The notes: generated by a model from the letters alone, not told the origin. DNA of 64,000 bases from VAZQ01 sp963712565 (GCA_963712565.1 CAVQIP010000034.1:1-64000), one strand, 5' to 3'; shown: positions 9,168 to 18,240, counted from the stretch's first letter. Program-made: numbers and translations.

Positions 9168-9908
9168 TCACGCTGCTTTTCGCTGCAAATCCATTTTCTG
9201 CAGTGCGGGCATCGCTGCGGCAGTGGTCGAGCGATGAGGTCGAGGATGGCCTCGCGCACGGCGGGCAATGTCGGCCGCGGCGGCAGCCCGTTGATTCTTT
9301 TTTTCCCGCCTTGCTGTTTTGAGCCGGCGATATTGGAGGAAAGCGTAGGCGATCATCGTCATGAGCGCATGACGGTGAAGGCCCTGCCAGGATCGGCCCT
9401 CGAAGTGATCGAGACCAAGTTCTTCTTTCAGCTGCTGGTGAGCCTGCTCGCAAATCCATCGCGCCTTGATGGTGGCCGCTAGGGTGCGCAGGTCAGTCTT
9501 CGCCGGCAGGTTGGCAAGATAATATTTCTTCTCTCCCGACATCCTGTGTTCGCCAATCAACCAAGCCTCGTCGCCGGGCAGATGTTGCTGACCCTTGTCC
9601 CTGATCCGCTGCGGCGGTCCGTCGGCAACCCGCACGCGGACCGCAGCAAAACGAGCCTTGAGCTTTCCTTTCGTGCCGGTGCGCCAACTGATGGTGCGCC
9701 ATCTGGCGTTGGCCAGCATGTCTTCGGCCGGTATCGATAGAATGTCCGGGACGTGCCGCTGGCGGGGACGACCGCGCCTAGCAACCGGCCAGATCATCCG
9801 CACATCGGCAGGGTAAACCTTAAGATGCCGCGGAATACCGACTGCCCAGGCAAGTTTGCGAGCTGTGAGCCCCTGGCGGAACGGCGCAGCGCGGATTTCC
9901 GTCAACAC
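9168..9908 (-). mobile_element. IS701-type transposase, C-terminal half (remnant)
   Basis: About 246 codons remain. They match from memory the C-terminal half of IS701-family DDE transposases: GDEAWLIGEHRMSGEKKYYL, LAATIKARWICEQAHQQLKE (containing the late catalytic E region) and LDHFEGRSWQGLHRHALM. The N-terminal half with the first two acidic residues is missing, and no matching terminal repeats are seen, so the element is dead. It separates the TctC gene from the tyrosinase operon. Confidence 0.8.
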
Positions 9909-9964
9909 TCGCCACGACGATCAGGTCGATGATCAGCCCTTGTCCCTGTCGGAAACTTACGCTC

Positions 9965-10188
9965 TAAATATTGATGGTGCAGTCCGCCCAGAACTGGGAC
10001 CGCCAGCGTGCGACCAACAGTCTGAACGGCACGTGAGATCGGCGAGTCCAGGTGTGTCCGAGCCTGGTTGTAGTATCCTTGGTAAGAATTGAGCAGATGG
10101 CGGAGATGTCGTTCGCCGAACACAACAACATGGTCAAGACAATCCGTCGGATCGAACCGATGAGCCTCTCCGCATTTCCGTTCTGCCA
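9965..10188 (-). mobile_element. Integrase-core (rve) transposase C-terminal fragment, frameshifted
   Basis: Two minus-strand frames together give the end of an rve-type transposase: WQNGNAERLIGSIRR in one frame, then DCLDHVVVFGERHLRHLLNS, YQGYYNQARTHL and AVPVLGGLHHQY in the other, with the shift near 10142. Only about 75 residues remain. It abuts the tyrosinase start at 10248 and suggests insertion-sequence traffic delivered or flanked that operon. Confidence 0.7.
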
Positions 10189-10247
10189 TGACGGGCGCCG
10201 ACGCCCGGCTGTCGGGGCACGCCGCTTAGGGGGCCGGTCCAGGTAAT

Positions 10248-11474
10248 ATGACAATGAACGTTGAATTGCAGATCAACAACAGCGTGAGTCCCGAAGCCCA
10301 ATTCGTCTGCTGGGCGCCATCCCGGTGCCGGATTCGCGTATCCAACCCGTCTGGCGCCACCCCGCCAACCATCAGTGTGGAAATCACCGGGGTATCGGTG
10401 GCTGGCGGCGGCGCGGTCGTCTTCCGGAGTGGCACAACGGGAACGTTCTCCAACAGCCTCACACTGGCAGTCCCGATCAATGGAACTTCTGTTCCGTTTT
10501 TCCTCGCCGGCAAATTCGGGCAACCCAGTGTCAACAACGGTGATGTGAAAATCGAGGCGCGCGTCGGCGCCACATTGGTCGGCTCGGTTCAGGTGATGGT
10601 GCGCATCAGAAAGAACGCCAACACATTGACAGCGGGGGAACGCAATCGCTTGGTGTCGGCATTCGCGCAACTGAACAATCAAGGCTTGGGCCGCTTCGCA
10701 GATTTCCGCAACATGCACACAAACGTGAGCTCACCGCAGGCTCATGGCGCGCCGGGCTTTCTTCCCTGGCATCGTGCCTACCTTCTCGATCTCGAACGGG
10801 AGCTTCAGGTGATTGATGCAGGCGTCGCGCTGCCTTACTGGCGCTTCGACCAGGCCGCACCAAATATCTTCACGCGCGATTTCTTTGGCGTCTCCGACGC
10901 GCTCGGCACGGTCCAGTTTAGCGCAACCAACCCGTTGCAATTCTGGAAGACGGACGGTGTGCAGGGAATTAACCGCCGCCCCTTTTTCAACACCGCCGTG
11001 GCGCCGGGAGGCCTCCTAAATGAGGCACAGACATTGGCGCTAGGTATTCAGTACTCAGCGTTCCGGAGCATGGAAGGCAACCCGCACGGATTGGCGCACA
11101 CAAGTTTCGGCGGTTCGATATCGAGCATCCCGACCGCCGCAAAAGATCCGCTGTTTTTCCTGCTTCACTGCAACGTCGACCGGCTGTGGGCGAAGTGGCA
11201 GCGTCAGAACGGCCGGTTCAACCCGGTCCAGGCGACCTCATTCCATAACGACGGCGGAAACCCGATCGGTCACAACCTAGCGGACACAATGTGGCCGTGG
11301 AACGGTATTACCGGAGGCCAACGTCCCCCAACAGCGCCCGGCGGTGCGATGGCCGTGTCACCCTGCGTCAGCGCGCCTGGGCCGACACCGCGCGTGCGGG
11401 ACAGCCTGGACTACCATGGCGTCGTCAATGCCAACGCCCATTTGGGATTCGATTACGACGACGTGCGGCTCTAA
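10248..11474 (+). CDS. Tyrosinase-family binuclear copper protein
   Basis: 408 aa. Residues 1-120 form a beta-rich, Ig-like N-terminal part. The tyrosinase domain follows, with CuA ligands His157 (FRNMH), His166 (QAHGAPGFLPW) and His175 (WHR), and CuB ligands His280 (NPH), His284 (LAH) and His307 in DPLFFLLHCNVDRLWAKW. All six are present, so o-diphenol or monophenol oxidation is plausible. No signal peptide or Tat leader is visible, so it appears cytoplasmic or needs a partner for export. It is first in a three-gene operon (gaps of 28 and 11 bp) ending in an SCO-type copper chaperone domain, which fits copper loading. The substrate is unknown. Confidence 0.88.
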   Translation: MTMNVELQINNSVSPEAQFVCWAPSRCRIRVSNPSGATPPTISVEITGVSVAGGGAVVFRSGTTGTFSNSLTLAVPINGTSVPFFLAGKFGQPSVNNGDVKIEARVGATLVGSVQVMVRIRKNANTLTAGERNRLVSAFAQLNNQGLGRFADFRNMHTNVSSPQAHGAPGFLPWHRAYLLDLERELQVIDAGVALPYWRFDQAAPNIFTRDFFGVSDALGTVQFSATNPLQFWKTDGVQGINRRPFFNTAVAPGGLLNEAQTLALGIQYSAFRSMEGNPHGLAHTSFGGSISSIPTAAKDPLFFLLHCNVDRLWAKWQRQNGRFNPVQATSFHNDGGNPIGHNLADTMWPWNGITGGQRPPTAPGGAMAVSPCVSAPGPTPRVRDSLDYHGVVNANAHLGFDYDDVRL

Positions 11475-11502
11475 CGTGCCTTTGCACGAGGGGATACGAA
11501 CT

Positions 11503-12396
11503 ATGGCCATGAAGCGCAAAGTTGCCAAGAAGACGAAATCGCCAAAGAAACGAAAGGTTACAGCAAAGAGGTCATACCGAAGCGCCATGTCAGTTGCGAC
11601 AAGCGCGGAACGGACTGTCAAGCAACGAGTTGCCGCCATGGCGGAGGTGCCTCTTGCTGTGTGCGAGAGCGACAAGAACCTCCAGGCAATGTTGAACGTC
11701 CTGCGCAACAAGGATGAGCCCGTGGAGGTGCGGCTCGCGGCGTTGCAATCGCTTCAGGCGGCGAGCTTTAGCGTCGTTGCATTCGAGTCTTGCCGTGGCG
11801 ACTACATCGCGACGTTGCGCGCGGTCGCGGACGACCCGAACCCGGAACTGCGTCAGCGCGTCCTCGGCCTGCTCGCTCGCGAGAAGGACGGCTTTGCGCA
11901 GAAGAAACTGCTCGATGGGTTGAAAAATCCGGACAAGGCGCTGGTCCCGCCTGAGAAGGCGCTGCAACTTCTCAGCTATGACGTGCACGCTGACGCGTAT
12001 TCGGTCGCGCGTGACATCGTCAAAAAGCCACCCAACGACGACGCGAGACGAGAGGCCTTGCGACTGCTTGCCGCGGACGCCAGCGCCGCTCCGATATTCG
12101 AGAAGCTTCTTCGCGACAAAAAGGAATTGCGCGAGATTCGGCAAATCTCGGCCTCGGCGCTGCAAGCGCTCAAGCCGCAGAAATTGCAGGAGTACGCGCG
12201 CAAGATCCTGCTCGACAAATCGGACTACGACGATATCAAGGCCACGAGCCTGACCGCGCTCGAACAGTTCGGCGACGACGAAGCCCTCAGCAAAGACAAG
12301 GCGTTGTTGAAGAGCGTCGATCGCTTCAGGGCTGGCAAGGCGCCGACGAAATACAAACAGAGCGCGCGGCGGTTCCTCAGCAAGTATGGCCAGTAG
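11503..12396 (+). CDS. HEAT-repeat protein with Lys-rich N-terminus
   Basis: 297 aa. The first 30 residues are very basic (KRKVAKKTKSPKKRK). From residue 40 on it is built of alpha-helical HEAT-like repeats: PVEVRLAALQSLQAA, PNPELRQRVLGLLAREKDG, DARREALRLLAADASA, REIRQISASALQAL, DIKATSLTALEQFGDDEA. Such solenoids bind other proteins. ATG 11503 follows GAGGGGATACGAACT; ATG 11509 is an alternative. It lies between the tyrosinase and the SCO-fusion gene, so it is probably a scaffold for that complex. No enzymatic motif is seen. Confidence 0.75.
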   Translation: MAMKRKVAKKTKSPKKRKVTAKRSYRSAMSVATSAERTVKQRVAAMAEVPLAVCESDKNLQAMLNVLRNKDEPVEVRLAALQSLQAASFSVVAFESCRGDYIATLRAVADDPNPELRQRVLGLLAREKDGFAQKKLLDGLKNPDKALVPPEKALQLLSYDVHADAYSVARDIVKKPPNDDARREALRLLAADASAAPIFEKLLRDKKELREIRQISASALQALKPQKLQEYARKILLDKSDYDDIKATSLTALEQFGDDEALSKDKALLKSVDRFRAGKAPTKYKQSARRFLSKYGQ

Positions 12397-12407
12397 GGTG
12401 GTGGTCG

Positions 12408-13586
12408 ATGCAGGGCGCCACAACGGCGAGCACACTAACAGAGCCCGAGTTTGCGGCGCTGGTCGATGCGCTTTCCGCTGATCCGGATCGGCGCGAACAA
12501 CTGACGGAGCTGTTGCGCGAAGATCACCCTTTCTACGACGAGCGCAGTGCAGCGACGATTGTCCGGATGCGCGGCTGGGTCCTGCTCGCGCTCGCGCGCA
12601 CTAGCGTGGACGGCGCACTAATCTTCGTGCTCGAAGAATTGGACACTGGAGTAGACGCTTATCTAGTCGCTGCAGCCGCCCGCGCACTGCGATCTTACCC
12701 GCATCCCTCCGAGGCTCTCGCGCCGTTCGTGATGCGTGCGCTTACAAACATTCGCTATCGCAACGAACCTGTGTCATTCGAGAACTATGGCGACTATGCT
12801 ATCTCCCTCACGGGCACGAGCCCTGTTCGTGAATTGCTCGCGACCCTGGCATGGCTTGGTCCGCATGCACAAGGCGTTCTGCCTGAGCTTGAGTCGCTGA
12901 GCGCGCAAAGCGGACTGTCCAGGAAGCTGCGGCTCGATCTCGAACGAGCCATGCAGGCCATCCGCGGCCCCCCTCAGTGCAGCGAGCCCGGCGCACACTC
13001 ATGCTGCGGCACGACGCCGGACAGCGTGAAAAGCACATCGTCCTGGCCGCCGGATTCCCGTCGGGGCGCCGAGCCGGTCGAGTTAATCGTTCTGCACGAT
13101 CACATGGGCGATACGATAACCTTCAAGGAGTTCTTCCACAGGCGGCCTTCGATCGTCGTTTTTTTCTACACACGCTGCGACAATCCGATGAAGTGCTCGC
13201 TGACAGTTACGAAGCTTGCGCGCATTCAAAAGTTGTTGGAGGCACGTGGAGTGGCGGACGAGATACACACAGCTGCGATCACCTACGATCCAGCCTTCGA
13301 TCTGCCCGAACGTCTCCGGGTCTATGGACAAGACCGCGGCGTCCGACTGGACGCCCATCATCGCATGCTGAGGGCGATCGACGACAATGACGCGCTCCGC
13401 AGACACTTCGAGCTCGGCGTCAACTTCATTGAGTCGCTGGTGAATCGGCACCGCATCGAGGTTTACATCCTTGATGCGGACGGGCGGGTCGCGGTGTCAT
13501 TCGAACGCATCCACTGGGATGAGCAGCAGGTCGTGACTCGCGCCATCGAGGTGCTTAAGGAGAAAGAGCCTTGCAGCAGCATTTAA
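12408..13586 (+). CDS. HEAT-like/SCO1-SenC fusion protein (putative copper chaperone)
   Basis: 392 aa. Residues 10-185 are helical, HEAT-like, and resemble the preceding protein. A linker with C191, H197, C199 and C200 follows. Residues 225-385 form a thioredoxin-fold SCO domain: RPSIVVFFYTRC, the pair Cys257/Cys263 (CDNPMKC, wider than the usual CxxxC), HTAAITYDPAFDLPERLRVY, and His348 before the strand IEVYILDADGRV, where SCO proteins carry their third copper ligand. No membrane anchor or signal peptide is seen, unlike ordinary Sco1. In context it probably delivers copper to the tyrosinase two genes upstream. Confidence 0.78.
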   Translation: MQGATTASTLTEPEFAALVDALSADPDRREQLTELLREDHPFYDERSAATIVRMRGWVLLALARTSVDGALIFVLEELDTGVDAYLVAAAARALRSYPHPSEALAPFVMRALTNIRYRNEPVSFENYGDYAISLTGTSPVRELLATLAWLGPHAQGVLPELESLSAQSGLSRKLRLDLERAMQAIRGPPQCSEPGAHSCCGTTPDSVKSTSSWPPDSRRGAEPVELIVLHDHMGDTITFKEFFHRRPSIVVFFYTRCDNPMKCSLTVTKLARIQKLLEARGVADEIHTAAITYDPAFDLPERLRVYGQDRGVRLDAHHRMLRAIDDNDALRRHFELGVNFIESLVNRHRIEVYILDADGRVAVSFERIHWDEQQVVTRAIEVLKEKEPCSSI

Positions 13587-13833
13587 GCGCCGCGTATCGC
13601 TTGATCGATGGCCGTACCCCGAAGCTCGCACGGAATCAGTCGTGCCAATCGCGGAAACACCTAAGCCAATGTCTGCAATGGTCGGAAGCAGAAAAAGTCA
13701 CAGTGAACATTCGTCTTCTGTTGGACGCCAAAGCCTGACACACATCGCAGGCATTCACGCGGCCATTAGTAGTCTCTTCGGTGGTGGCTCTGGCCGAAAC
13801 TATTGCGGATATGGCAGCATGAGCCGGCTTGCC

Positions 13834-14892
13834 TTATCTCACCCCACCCTTGTTGACCGGCGGGCCGGTGTAGCCCTCAAAGCGCTTGCGCAGATCGGTG
13901 ACTAGCTTGTCGTTGGTCATGAACTCCCGATAGTTGTTGGCAATCTTGTAGGACGTCAGCGGCTCGAAGCCTTCGGGCGGCGGCACGTCGACGCGCGACG
14001 AGAACGAGCCGACCCGACTCTGCTGCTCCTTGGCGAGGAACCATGTGAGATAGAGCTTCGCCGCATTGGGATGCGGTGCGTCCGCGAAAATGCCGCCGGT
14101 AAGCGTGAATACCGGCGTCTCGTCGACCGGCGACCACACGATCTCCAGCTTTCCCTCGCGCTTGAAGGGCCAGACCGATGAAGAGGCATCGAAGGTCGCG
14201 ATGTTCCCGCCGGAGGCAACGCTGCGCGCGACCGGGAGGTGGCCCTGGATGAAGTTCGGCTTGGCGGCCATGTACTTGTCCATCCAGCCCCAGCCGTACT
14301 TCTGCACGATCAGGTGAAAGAGATAGAGCGTGGCGTCGTCATCGGCCGGATAGACGGTGATCACCTTTCCCGCAAACATCGGGTTGAGGAAATCCTGCGC
14401 CGATTTCGGCGCATCCTCCGCGCGAACTTTGGAGGTGTTGTAGGCATAAGTAAGCGCGTTGGCGCTCAGCGCCATGTAGTCGCCGTTCTCGTCGCGGAAG
14501 TTCGGCATGATCTGATCGAAGCCCTCTGGCTTGAACGCTAGCAGCTTGCCTTGCTTCTTCCAGGTGACGAAATCCTGCACTGTCTGGAAGAAGGCCATGT
14601 CGACCTGGAGCTTCCGGTCCGCCATCTGCTTTTCGATTCGTTCATTCAGCACATTGCTGAAGCCGCCGGTCACCGACACCGTGATGCCAGGGTATTTCTG
14701 CATGAACTCCTTGGCCCGGTTCTCGTGCGGCGCCGCCGGACCGCCGGCATAGAACACCACGGTCTTTTCGAGCTTGGCCTTTTCGTATAGCTGATCGAGC
14801 GTCTCGGCGCGCGAGCCCGCCGCGGCGAACGGCAACAGCGCGGTTATCGCGAAACATGTCTGCAGGAATCGTTTGGCTATGGTTTTGGTCAT
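13834..14892 (-). CDS. ABC transporter extracellular solute-binding protein (iron/AfuA-like)
   Basis: 352 aa with a Sec signal (FAITALLPFAAAGSRAETL). It then has the type-2 binding-protein fold seen in Fe3+/spermidine receptors: LEKTVVFYAGG, the ENRAKEFMQKYPGITV region, VDMAFFQTVQDFVTWKKQG, VITVYPADDDATLYLFHLI, and DAPHPNAAKLYLTWFLAKEQ near the end. Start 14892 is supported by AGGGGCGTTAACC; the longer frame to 15099 is not. No permease or ATPase follows, so it is an orphan receptor; the ligand may be a metal complex or an organic compound. Confidence 0.82.
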   Translation of the reverse strand: MTKTIAKRFLQTCFAITALLPFAAAGSRAETLDQLYEKAKLEKTVVFYAGGPAAPHENRAKEFMQKYPGITVSVTGGFSNVLNERIEKQMADRKLQVDMAFFQTVQDFVTWKKQGKLLAFKPEGFDQIMPNFRDENGDYMALSANALTYAYNTSKVRAEDAPKSAQDFLNPMFAGKVITVYPADDDATLYLFHLIVQKYGWGWMDKYMAAKPNFIQGHLPVARSVASGGNIATFDASSSVWPFKREGKLEIVWSPVDETPVFTLTGGIFADAPHPNAAKLYLTWFLAKEQQSRVGSFSSRVDVPPPEGFEPLTSYKIANNYREFMTNDKLVTDLRKRFEGYTGPPVNKGGVR

Positions 14893-15747
14893 GGTTAACG
14901 CCCCTGTTGCAAAGCGCCCGACGATAGACCACACGCCTGCTGAAAGGGAGGGCGGTCTCTGCTCAAAAACTCCGAGACGCCTATGACACCCGGCCAATGA
15001 AGAAGTTTGTTGAAGCTGCGGCGATGCGCGGCTGGTCATCTTGTTCAGGGTTCCGCGGTTCCTTGGCCGACCGGGCGCCACCAATACGTCCGGTGGCACG
15101 AGTTTCTGTCATCTCGCTCCTGAGAGGGCTACGATGAGCCAGAAATCTTCCCTTCCTCAACCCACCAAATCTACTCACGAGTGCTGACGGCGAACAGCCA
15201 CGTCTCCTCGGTGGGGGCGACCTCGGCAGTCGGCGGGCTTGAGGCACGCAGGCCCGCGTTTCGGCAGCTTTTTAAAGCAAATGTGGCCCATGGGCTTTGA
15301 GATCCACCCGATTGCCCAGGCGCCAGGGGGGCATAGAAAAAAATCAAAGGTGGCCAGGCCTCCGACCGCGGCTGCGGTCGAAGATTTTAATTTTTAATCA
15401 TTTTTTTAGCAAAAATTCTTCGTGCCCGTCGCCCTGCCGGGACCGCCTGACCAGCTCAGCGCCGCCGAAAAAGCAATGGAACTTCTGTGTCGAAAGCGTG
15501 CCGGCAGAATGGTTCTCACCGCGCGCTGCGGCTCTGAAAACCAGCCGGTGCTGGCCAACCTTTGCCGGGCTGTTTGCCTGACCCGTGTTTGGCCGTTCAA
15601 TAGCCTACCCAGGAGGCCGGCTCCCGTTCAGTGCCAGCGGGCTAGCGGGGGGGGGGCATTTTGAAAATTCAAAATTGTCGGCACATCGCAACGCGGCTGC
15701 GGCCTCGGGTGGCTGAAATTGACCGAAACATTTCGCGAGGCAAAACC
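14893..15747. other. Gene-poor stretch between receptor gene and phage-like block
   Basis: No reading frame here is convincing. At 15383-15420 there is an AT-rich patch unlike its surroundings, and at about 15648-15657 a run of G precedes the phage-like genes. A frame at 15422-15664 contains AEKAMELLCRKRAGRM but no known domain. The change in composition suggests an insertion boundary, but no att repeats or integrase are visible. Confidence 0.35.
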
Positions 15748-16131
15748 GTGAAAAAAGTACCGCTAGAACTGGTCACTGATCGACCCACGACCGGGCCGCA
15801 ACCGCCAATAATTCTGGGCGAGGTCGGCCGGAACCTGTGGGACCGGGTCACCTCCGCCTACGACATCGCCGACGTCGCCGGCCAGGAATTACTGGGCCAG
15901 GCCTGCGCGGCCGCCGATCGCCGGGCAGCCTGCGCTGCCTTAATTGACCGGGATGGCGAGGTGATCGCGACCAAATCCGGGCCCCGTGAGCACCCTGCAA
16001 TGCGCGGGGAACAGGCCGCCCGGAGCTTCGTCGTGAAGACGCTGCGAGCCCTGGGCCTAGACGTGGAACCGATCCGACCAGGCCCTGGCCGACCTGGCCG
16101 TGGCTTTGGCTGGACGGGAGAGCGCGAATGA
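15748..16131 (+). CDS. Phage P27-type small terminase-like protein
   Basis: 127 aa from GTG at 15748 (GCGAGG 7 nt upstream); TTG 15661 is an alternative. The core LWDRVTSAYDIADVAGQELL, AADRRAACAALI, REHPAMRGEQAARSFVVKTL and ALGLDVEP resembles P27-family terminase small subunits, which bind phage DNA for packaging. It is followed by two coupled small ORFs but by no large terminase or head gene, so this is a remnant or satellite rather than a working prophage. Assignment is by motif memory only. Confidence 0.65.
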   Translation: MKKVPLELVTDRPTTGPQPPIILGEVGRNLWDRVTSAYDIADVAGQELLGQACAAADRRAACAALIDRDGEVIATKSGPREHPAMRGEQAARSFVVKTLRALGLDVEPIRPGPGRPGRGFGWTGERE

Positions 16132-16529
16132 GCACCAAGCGAAACCCAATCAGTCGCCGGATCAAGACGCAGATCACGCCGCCGGCGATCGATGCCTATC
16201 GGCGCTTCCGGAGCTGGGACGGCAAGTGCGCTTGTCCGCCCTACCCGCCCTACCCGCCCTACCCCAGTCAGGCCTCCGACAACTCCAACCCCGAACACCG
16301 GGCACGGTTTCAGGCGTACAATGAAGAGTATGCGGCCTATGAGCGAGAGCGCGCGAAGTGTCTCGCTTGCCCGGCGCGCGCGGCCGAGTACGCATTTTTG
16401 CTGCGCGAGCTGAATATTAAGCTGAAGCCGTGGGAGCAGGGGCTCAAGAGCTTTCCCGAAATCGTTCGCGCTCTCGATGAGGCGTTAGCTGAGAGTGCCG
16501 CGCCGCGCACCGAGCGGCCTGCGCCGTGA
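16128..16529 (+). CDS. Hypothetical protein with Pro/Tyr repeat and CxxC pair
   Basis: 133 aa; its ATG overlaps the small-terminase stop by 4 bp, so it is translationally coupled. Seen: DGKCACPPYPPYPPYP (a triple PPY repeat), an acidic helix, AKCLACPARAAEY (CxxC) and the helix LRELNIKLKPWEQGLKSFPE. No family is recognised. The paired cysteines (CAC and CLAC) could bind a metal. Confidence 0.6.
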   Translation: MSTKRNPISRRIKTQITPPAIDAYRRFRSWDGKCACPPYPPYPPYPSQASDNSNPEHRARFQAYNEEYAAYERERAKCLACPARAAEYAFLLRELNIKLKPWEQGLKSFPEIVRALDEALAESAAPRTERPAP

Positions 16530-16813
16530 CCTATTTCATCTTCATCGGGCTTGGGATCGCTGCAGCAGCGGCCCGCAGCAGTGCTGATCATGTCGGCCGC
16601 ACCATCAATCTGAACCCCGCGCCAACGTCGAAAGCGCAAACGGAGTTAATGTTTCGTCTATTGACCGAAATCCTTGCGCTCAGGCACAGCTGGGGAAGAG
16701 AGCATGAGATCCTGGTAATTTTGTTGGCACTGGTACTCGTAGACAATGCTGGGCATCTTTTTCGATATCTCTTCCCATTCGGCAGCAGTGTCGAGAAGTC
16801 TGATCCTGGTTGA
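16526..16813 (+). CDS. Small hypothetical membrane-type ORF
   Basis: 95 aa starting GTG that overlaps the previous stop (GTGA), in the same coupled style. It has hydrophobic segments at each end (YFIFIGLGIAAAAAR; ILVILLALVLVDNAG). Its last 150 bases run antisense to the degraded gene 16658-17314, so the C-terminal part may be fortuitous. Low certainty. Confidence 0.35.
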   Translation: MTYFIFIGLGIAAAAARSSADHVGRTINLNPAPTSKAQTELMFRLLTEILALRHSWGREHEILVILLALVLVDNAGHLFRYLFPFGSSVEKSDPG

Positions 16814-17314
16814 GTAATAGCTTTTCTAGGCGCGTTATAGCATCACGTGCACGTTGGAGTTCGACGTCGTTTACCCAAACAACTACATATCCTTCCCGCG
16901 CACGATAGCATCTGCGCACGTACAGGTACCGATAGTACGCTAGTCGCAGCTGATTAATCGGCTTGCGCATTTCAGCTTCCTTAATGCGCCGCTCCTCCTC
17001 GTCACGCCGCTTTTGTTCGATAAGTTTCCGTTGCATTTCCTCCTGGGCTTTTTGCCGAGCTGCTGCCGCTTGACGTTCTTTTTCTCTTCGCTCGGCTAGC
17101 TTACGCCTTTCTTCTTCACAAAACTGCTTGCGAGAATTGATCCGCGCTTGTTCCTTTTGCCTTAGCTTTCGGCTATATGGGGCGGCAAAGTTGACGGTAT
17201 GTTCGGTGTCTCTGGTTGGCAAACTATAGGTAACTCTGGATCGAACTGTTGCGCCAGCGCAGATGCAGGCATCGCCGCTGCAGCCAACATACTGGCTAGT
17301 AAAATAGCACGCAT
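16658..17314 (-). pseudogene. Secreted coiled-coil protein broken by two frameshifts
   Basis: A good start (AGGAGAAACC then ATG, 17314) opens a signal peptide MRAILLASMLAAAAMPASAL with AQQ cleavage, but a TAA ends that frame after 50 codons (about 17162). A second frame carries a long charged coiled coil (KLAERREKERQAAAARQKAQ, EEERRIKEAEMRKPI) and LYVRRCYRAREGY. Near 16792 the sensible protein moves to another frame (LLDTAAEWEEISKKMPSIVY, EYQCQQ) and ends at 16658. Each piece is protein-like, so this was one envelope protein of about 220 aa. Function unknown. Confidence 0.6.
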
Positions 17315-17461
17315 GGTTTCTCCTGAATTCAGTGCGCTTGCTCAATGACGTTAGGATTGCGCCAGTTCGCGGTTAGGACCCTAAACGGTGCGGCACCCCG
17401 GCCCGCAATGCCAGCCATTGCGATCACGGGTGATCGCGGCGCAAAAATTTGCGGAAGGTCG

Positions 17462-17863
17462 TCAGTCGACCAGTTCAAGGTGACTTCGTTTTGAGCGGTG
17501 GCCAGCGGGAGGGCGTTTCCGGGCGGCCATCTTTCGTTTCGGCTCACTCTCGATCGTCTCGTTCCCCAATCCAGATAAAGTCGCCATCCCATCCGGGAAT
17601 TGAACGACGAGTTTTAGGGTCCCGCCCATAGCTTTGATATAGCTCTGAAGCGTTGAAATCAGCAGATCGCTGCGGTGCTCAAGGCGCGAGATGCTGTCCT
17701 GACCGATGCCCAGCAATTCTGCCATACGTTCCTGGGTAAGGCGGCGGGCCTTCCGCAAATGCTGGATAGCAATCTCTTCGGCAAGGAGTTCGCGCGTCCG
17801 CGCCATCACCTTGGCACGCTCGTCGGCCGGAAGCTCGTTCATCACATCTTTGAGAGTTTTCAT
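17462..17863 (-). CDS. XRE-family antitoxin (HigA-like)
   Basis: 133 aa with an HTH_XRE domain at about residues 36-90: HLRKARRLTQERMAELLGIG, DSISRLEHRSDLLISTLQSY and IKAMGGTLKLVVQFPDG, typical of HigA2-type antitoxins. A Lys/Arg-rich tail follows. Its ATG overlaps the stop of the toxin gene (4 bp), so the order is toxin first, as in higBA. It should neutralise the toxin and repress the operon at the palindrome upstream of 18240. Confidence 0.85.
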   Translation of the reverse strand: MKTLKDVMNELPADERAKVMARTRELLAEEIAIQHLRKARRLTQERMAELLGIGQDSISRLEHRSDLLISTLQSYIKAMGGTLKLVVQFPDGMATLSGLGNETIESEPKRKMAARKRPPAGHRSKRSHLELVD

Positions 17864-18240
17864 GATTTGCTCCTGCCTTCTTTCTTGAGTTTAGCAAGTC
17901 CAGCAATGTGCGCAGAAAATCGCGCGTCCGCTTTCTGGATCAAGTTTTTATAAAAAGTGCTTTGGTCGGCCCCTTCTTTGTCACCGCCGCATAGCACGAC
18001 CGCAGCGCGTCTCGGGTCAAACGCAAACGCAAATCGCCAAACACCTTCATCTACATTGAACCGAATCTCCTTCATATTCGCGAAGGATGAACCCTGTAGC
18101 GTGTCCACGGTCGGACGTCCTAATTGCGGTCCTTTCATTTCCAAAAGGTTCAAACGCGCCAACAGTTCACGCCTAACTTCTTGCTCGAGTGCGGCGTATT
18201 CAGGCTGGAACTGGGTGTGGAAGAGTACGGTCCATGACAT
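17860..18240 (-). CDS. RelE/HigB-type toxin (phage Gp49-like)
   Basis: 126 aa of the Gp49-like/RelE superfamily: an N-terminal helix pair (EYAALEQEVRRELLARLNLL), MKGPQLGRPTVDTLQGSS, MKEIRFNVDEGVWRFAFAFD and PRRAAVVLCGGDKEGADQS, a recognisable core with basic residues for mRNA cleavage on the ribosome. It is followed immediately by its XRE antitoxin. Both coordinates are supported by the 4-bp overlap and by the promoter 25-50 bp upstream. Confidence 0.85.
   Translation of the reverse strand: MSWTVLFHTQFQPEYAALEQEVRRELLARLNLLEMKGPQLGRPTVDTLQGSSFANMKEIRFNVDEGVWRFAFAFDPRRAAVVLCGGDKEGADQSTFYKNLIQKADARFSAHIAGLAKLKKEGRSKS

Noticed and set aside
17329..17592. 87-codon minus-strand frame overlapping the antitoxin end
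   Set aside because: It overlaps the antitoxin C-terminus in another frame and has no ribosome site or recognised domain.
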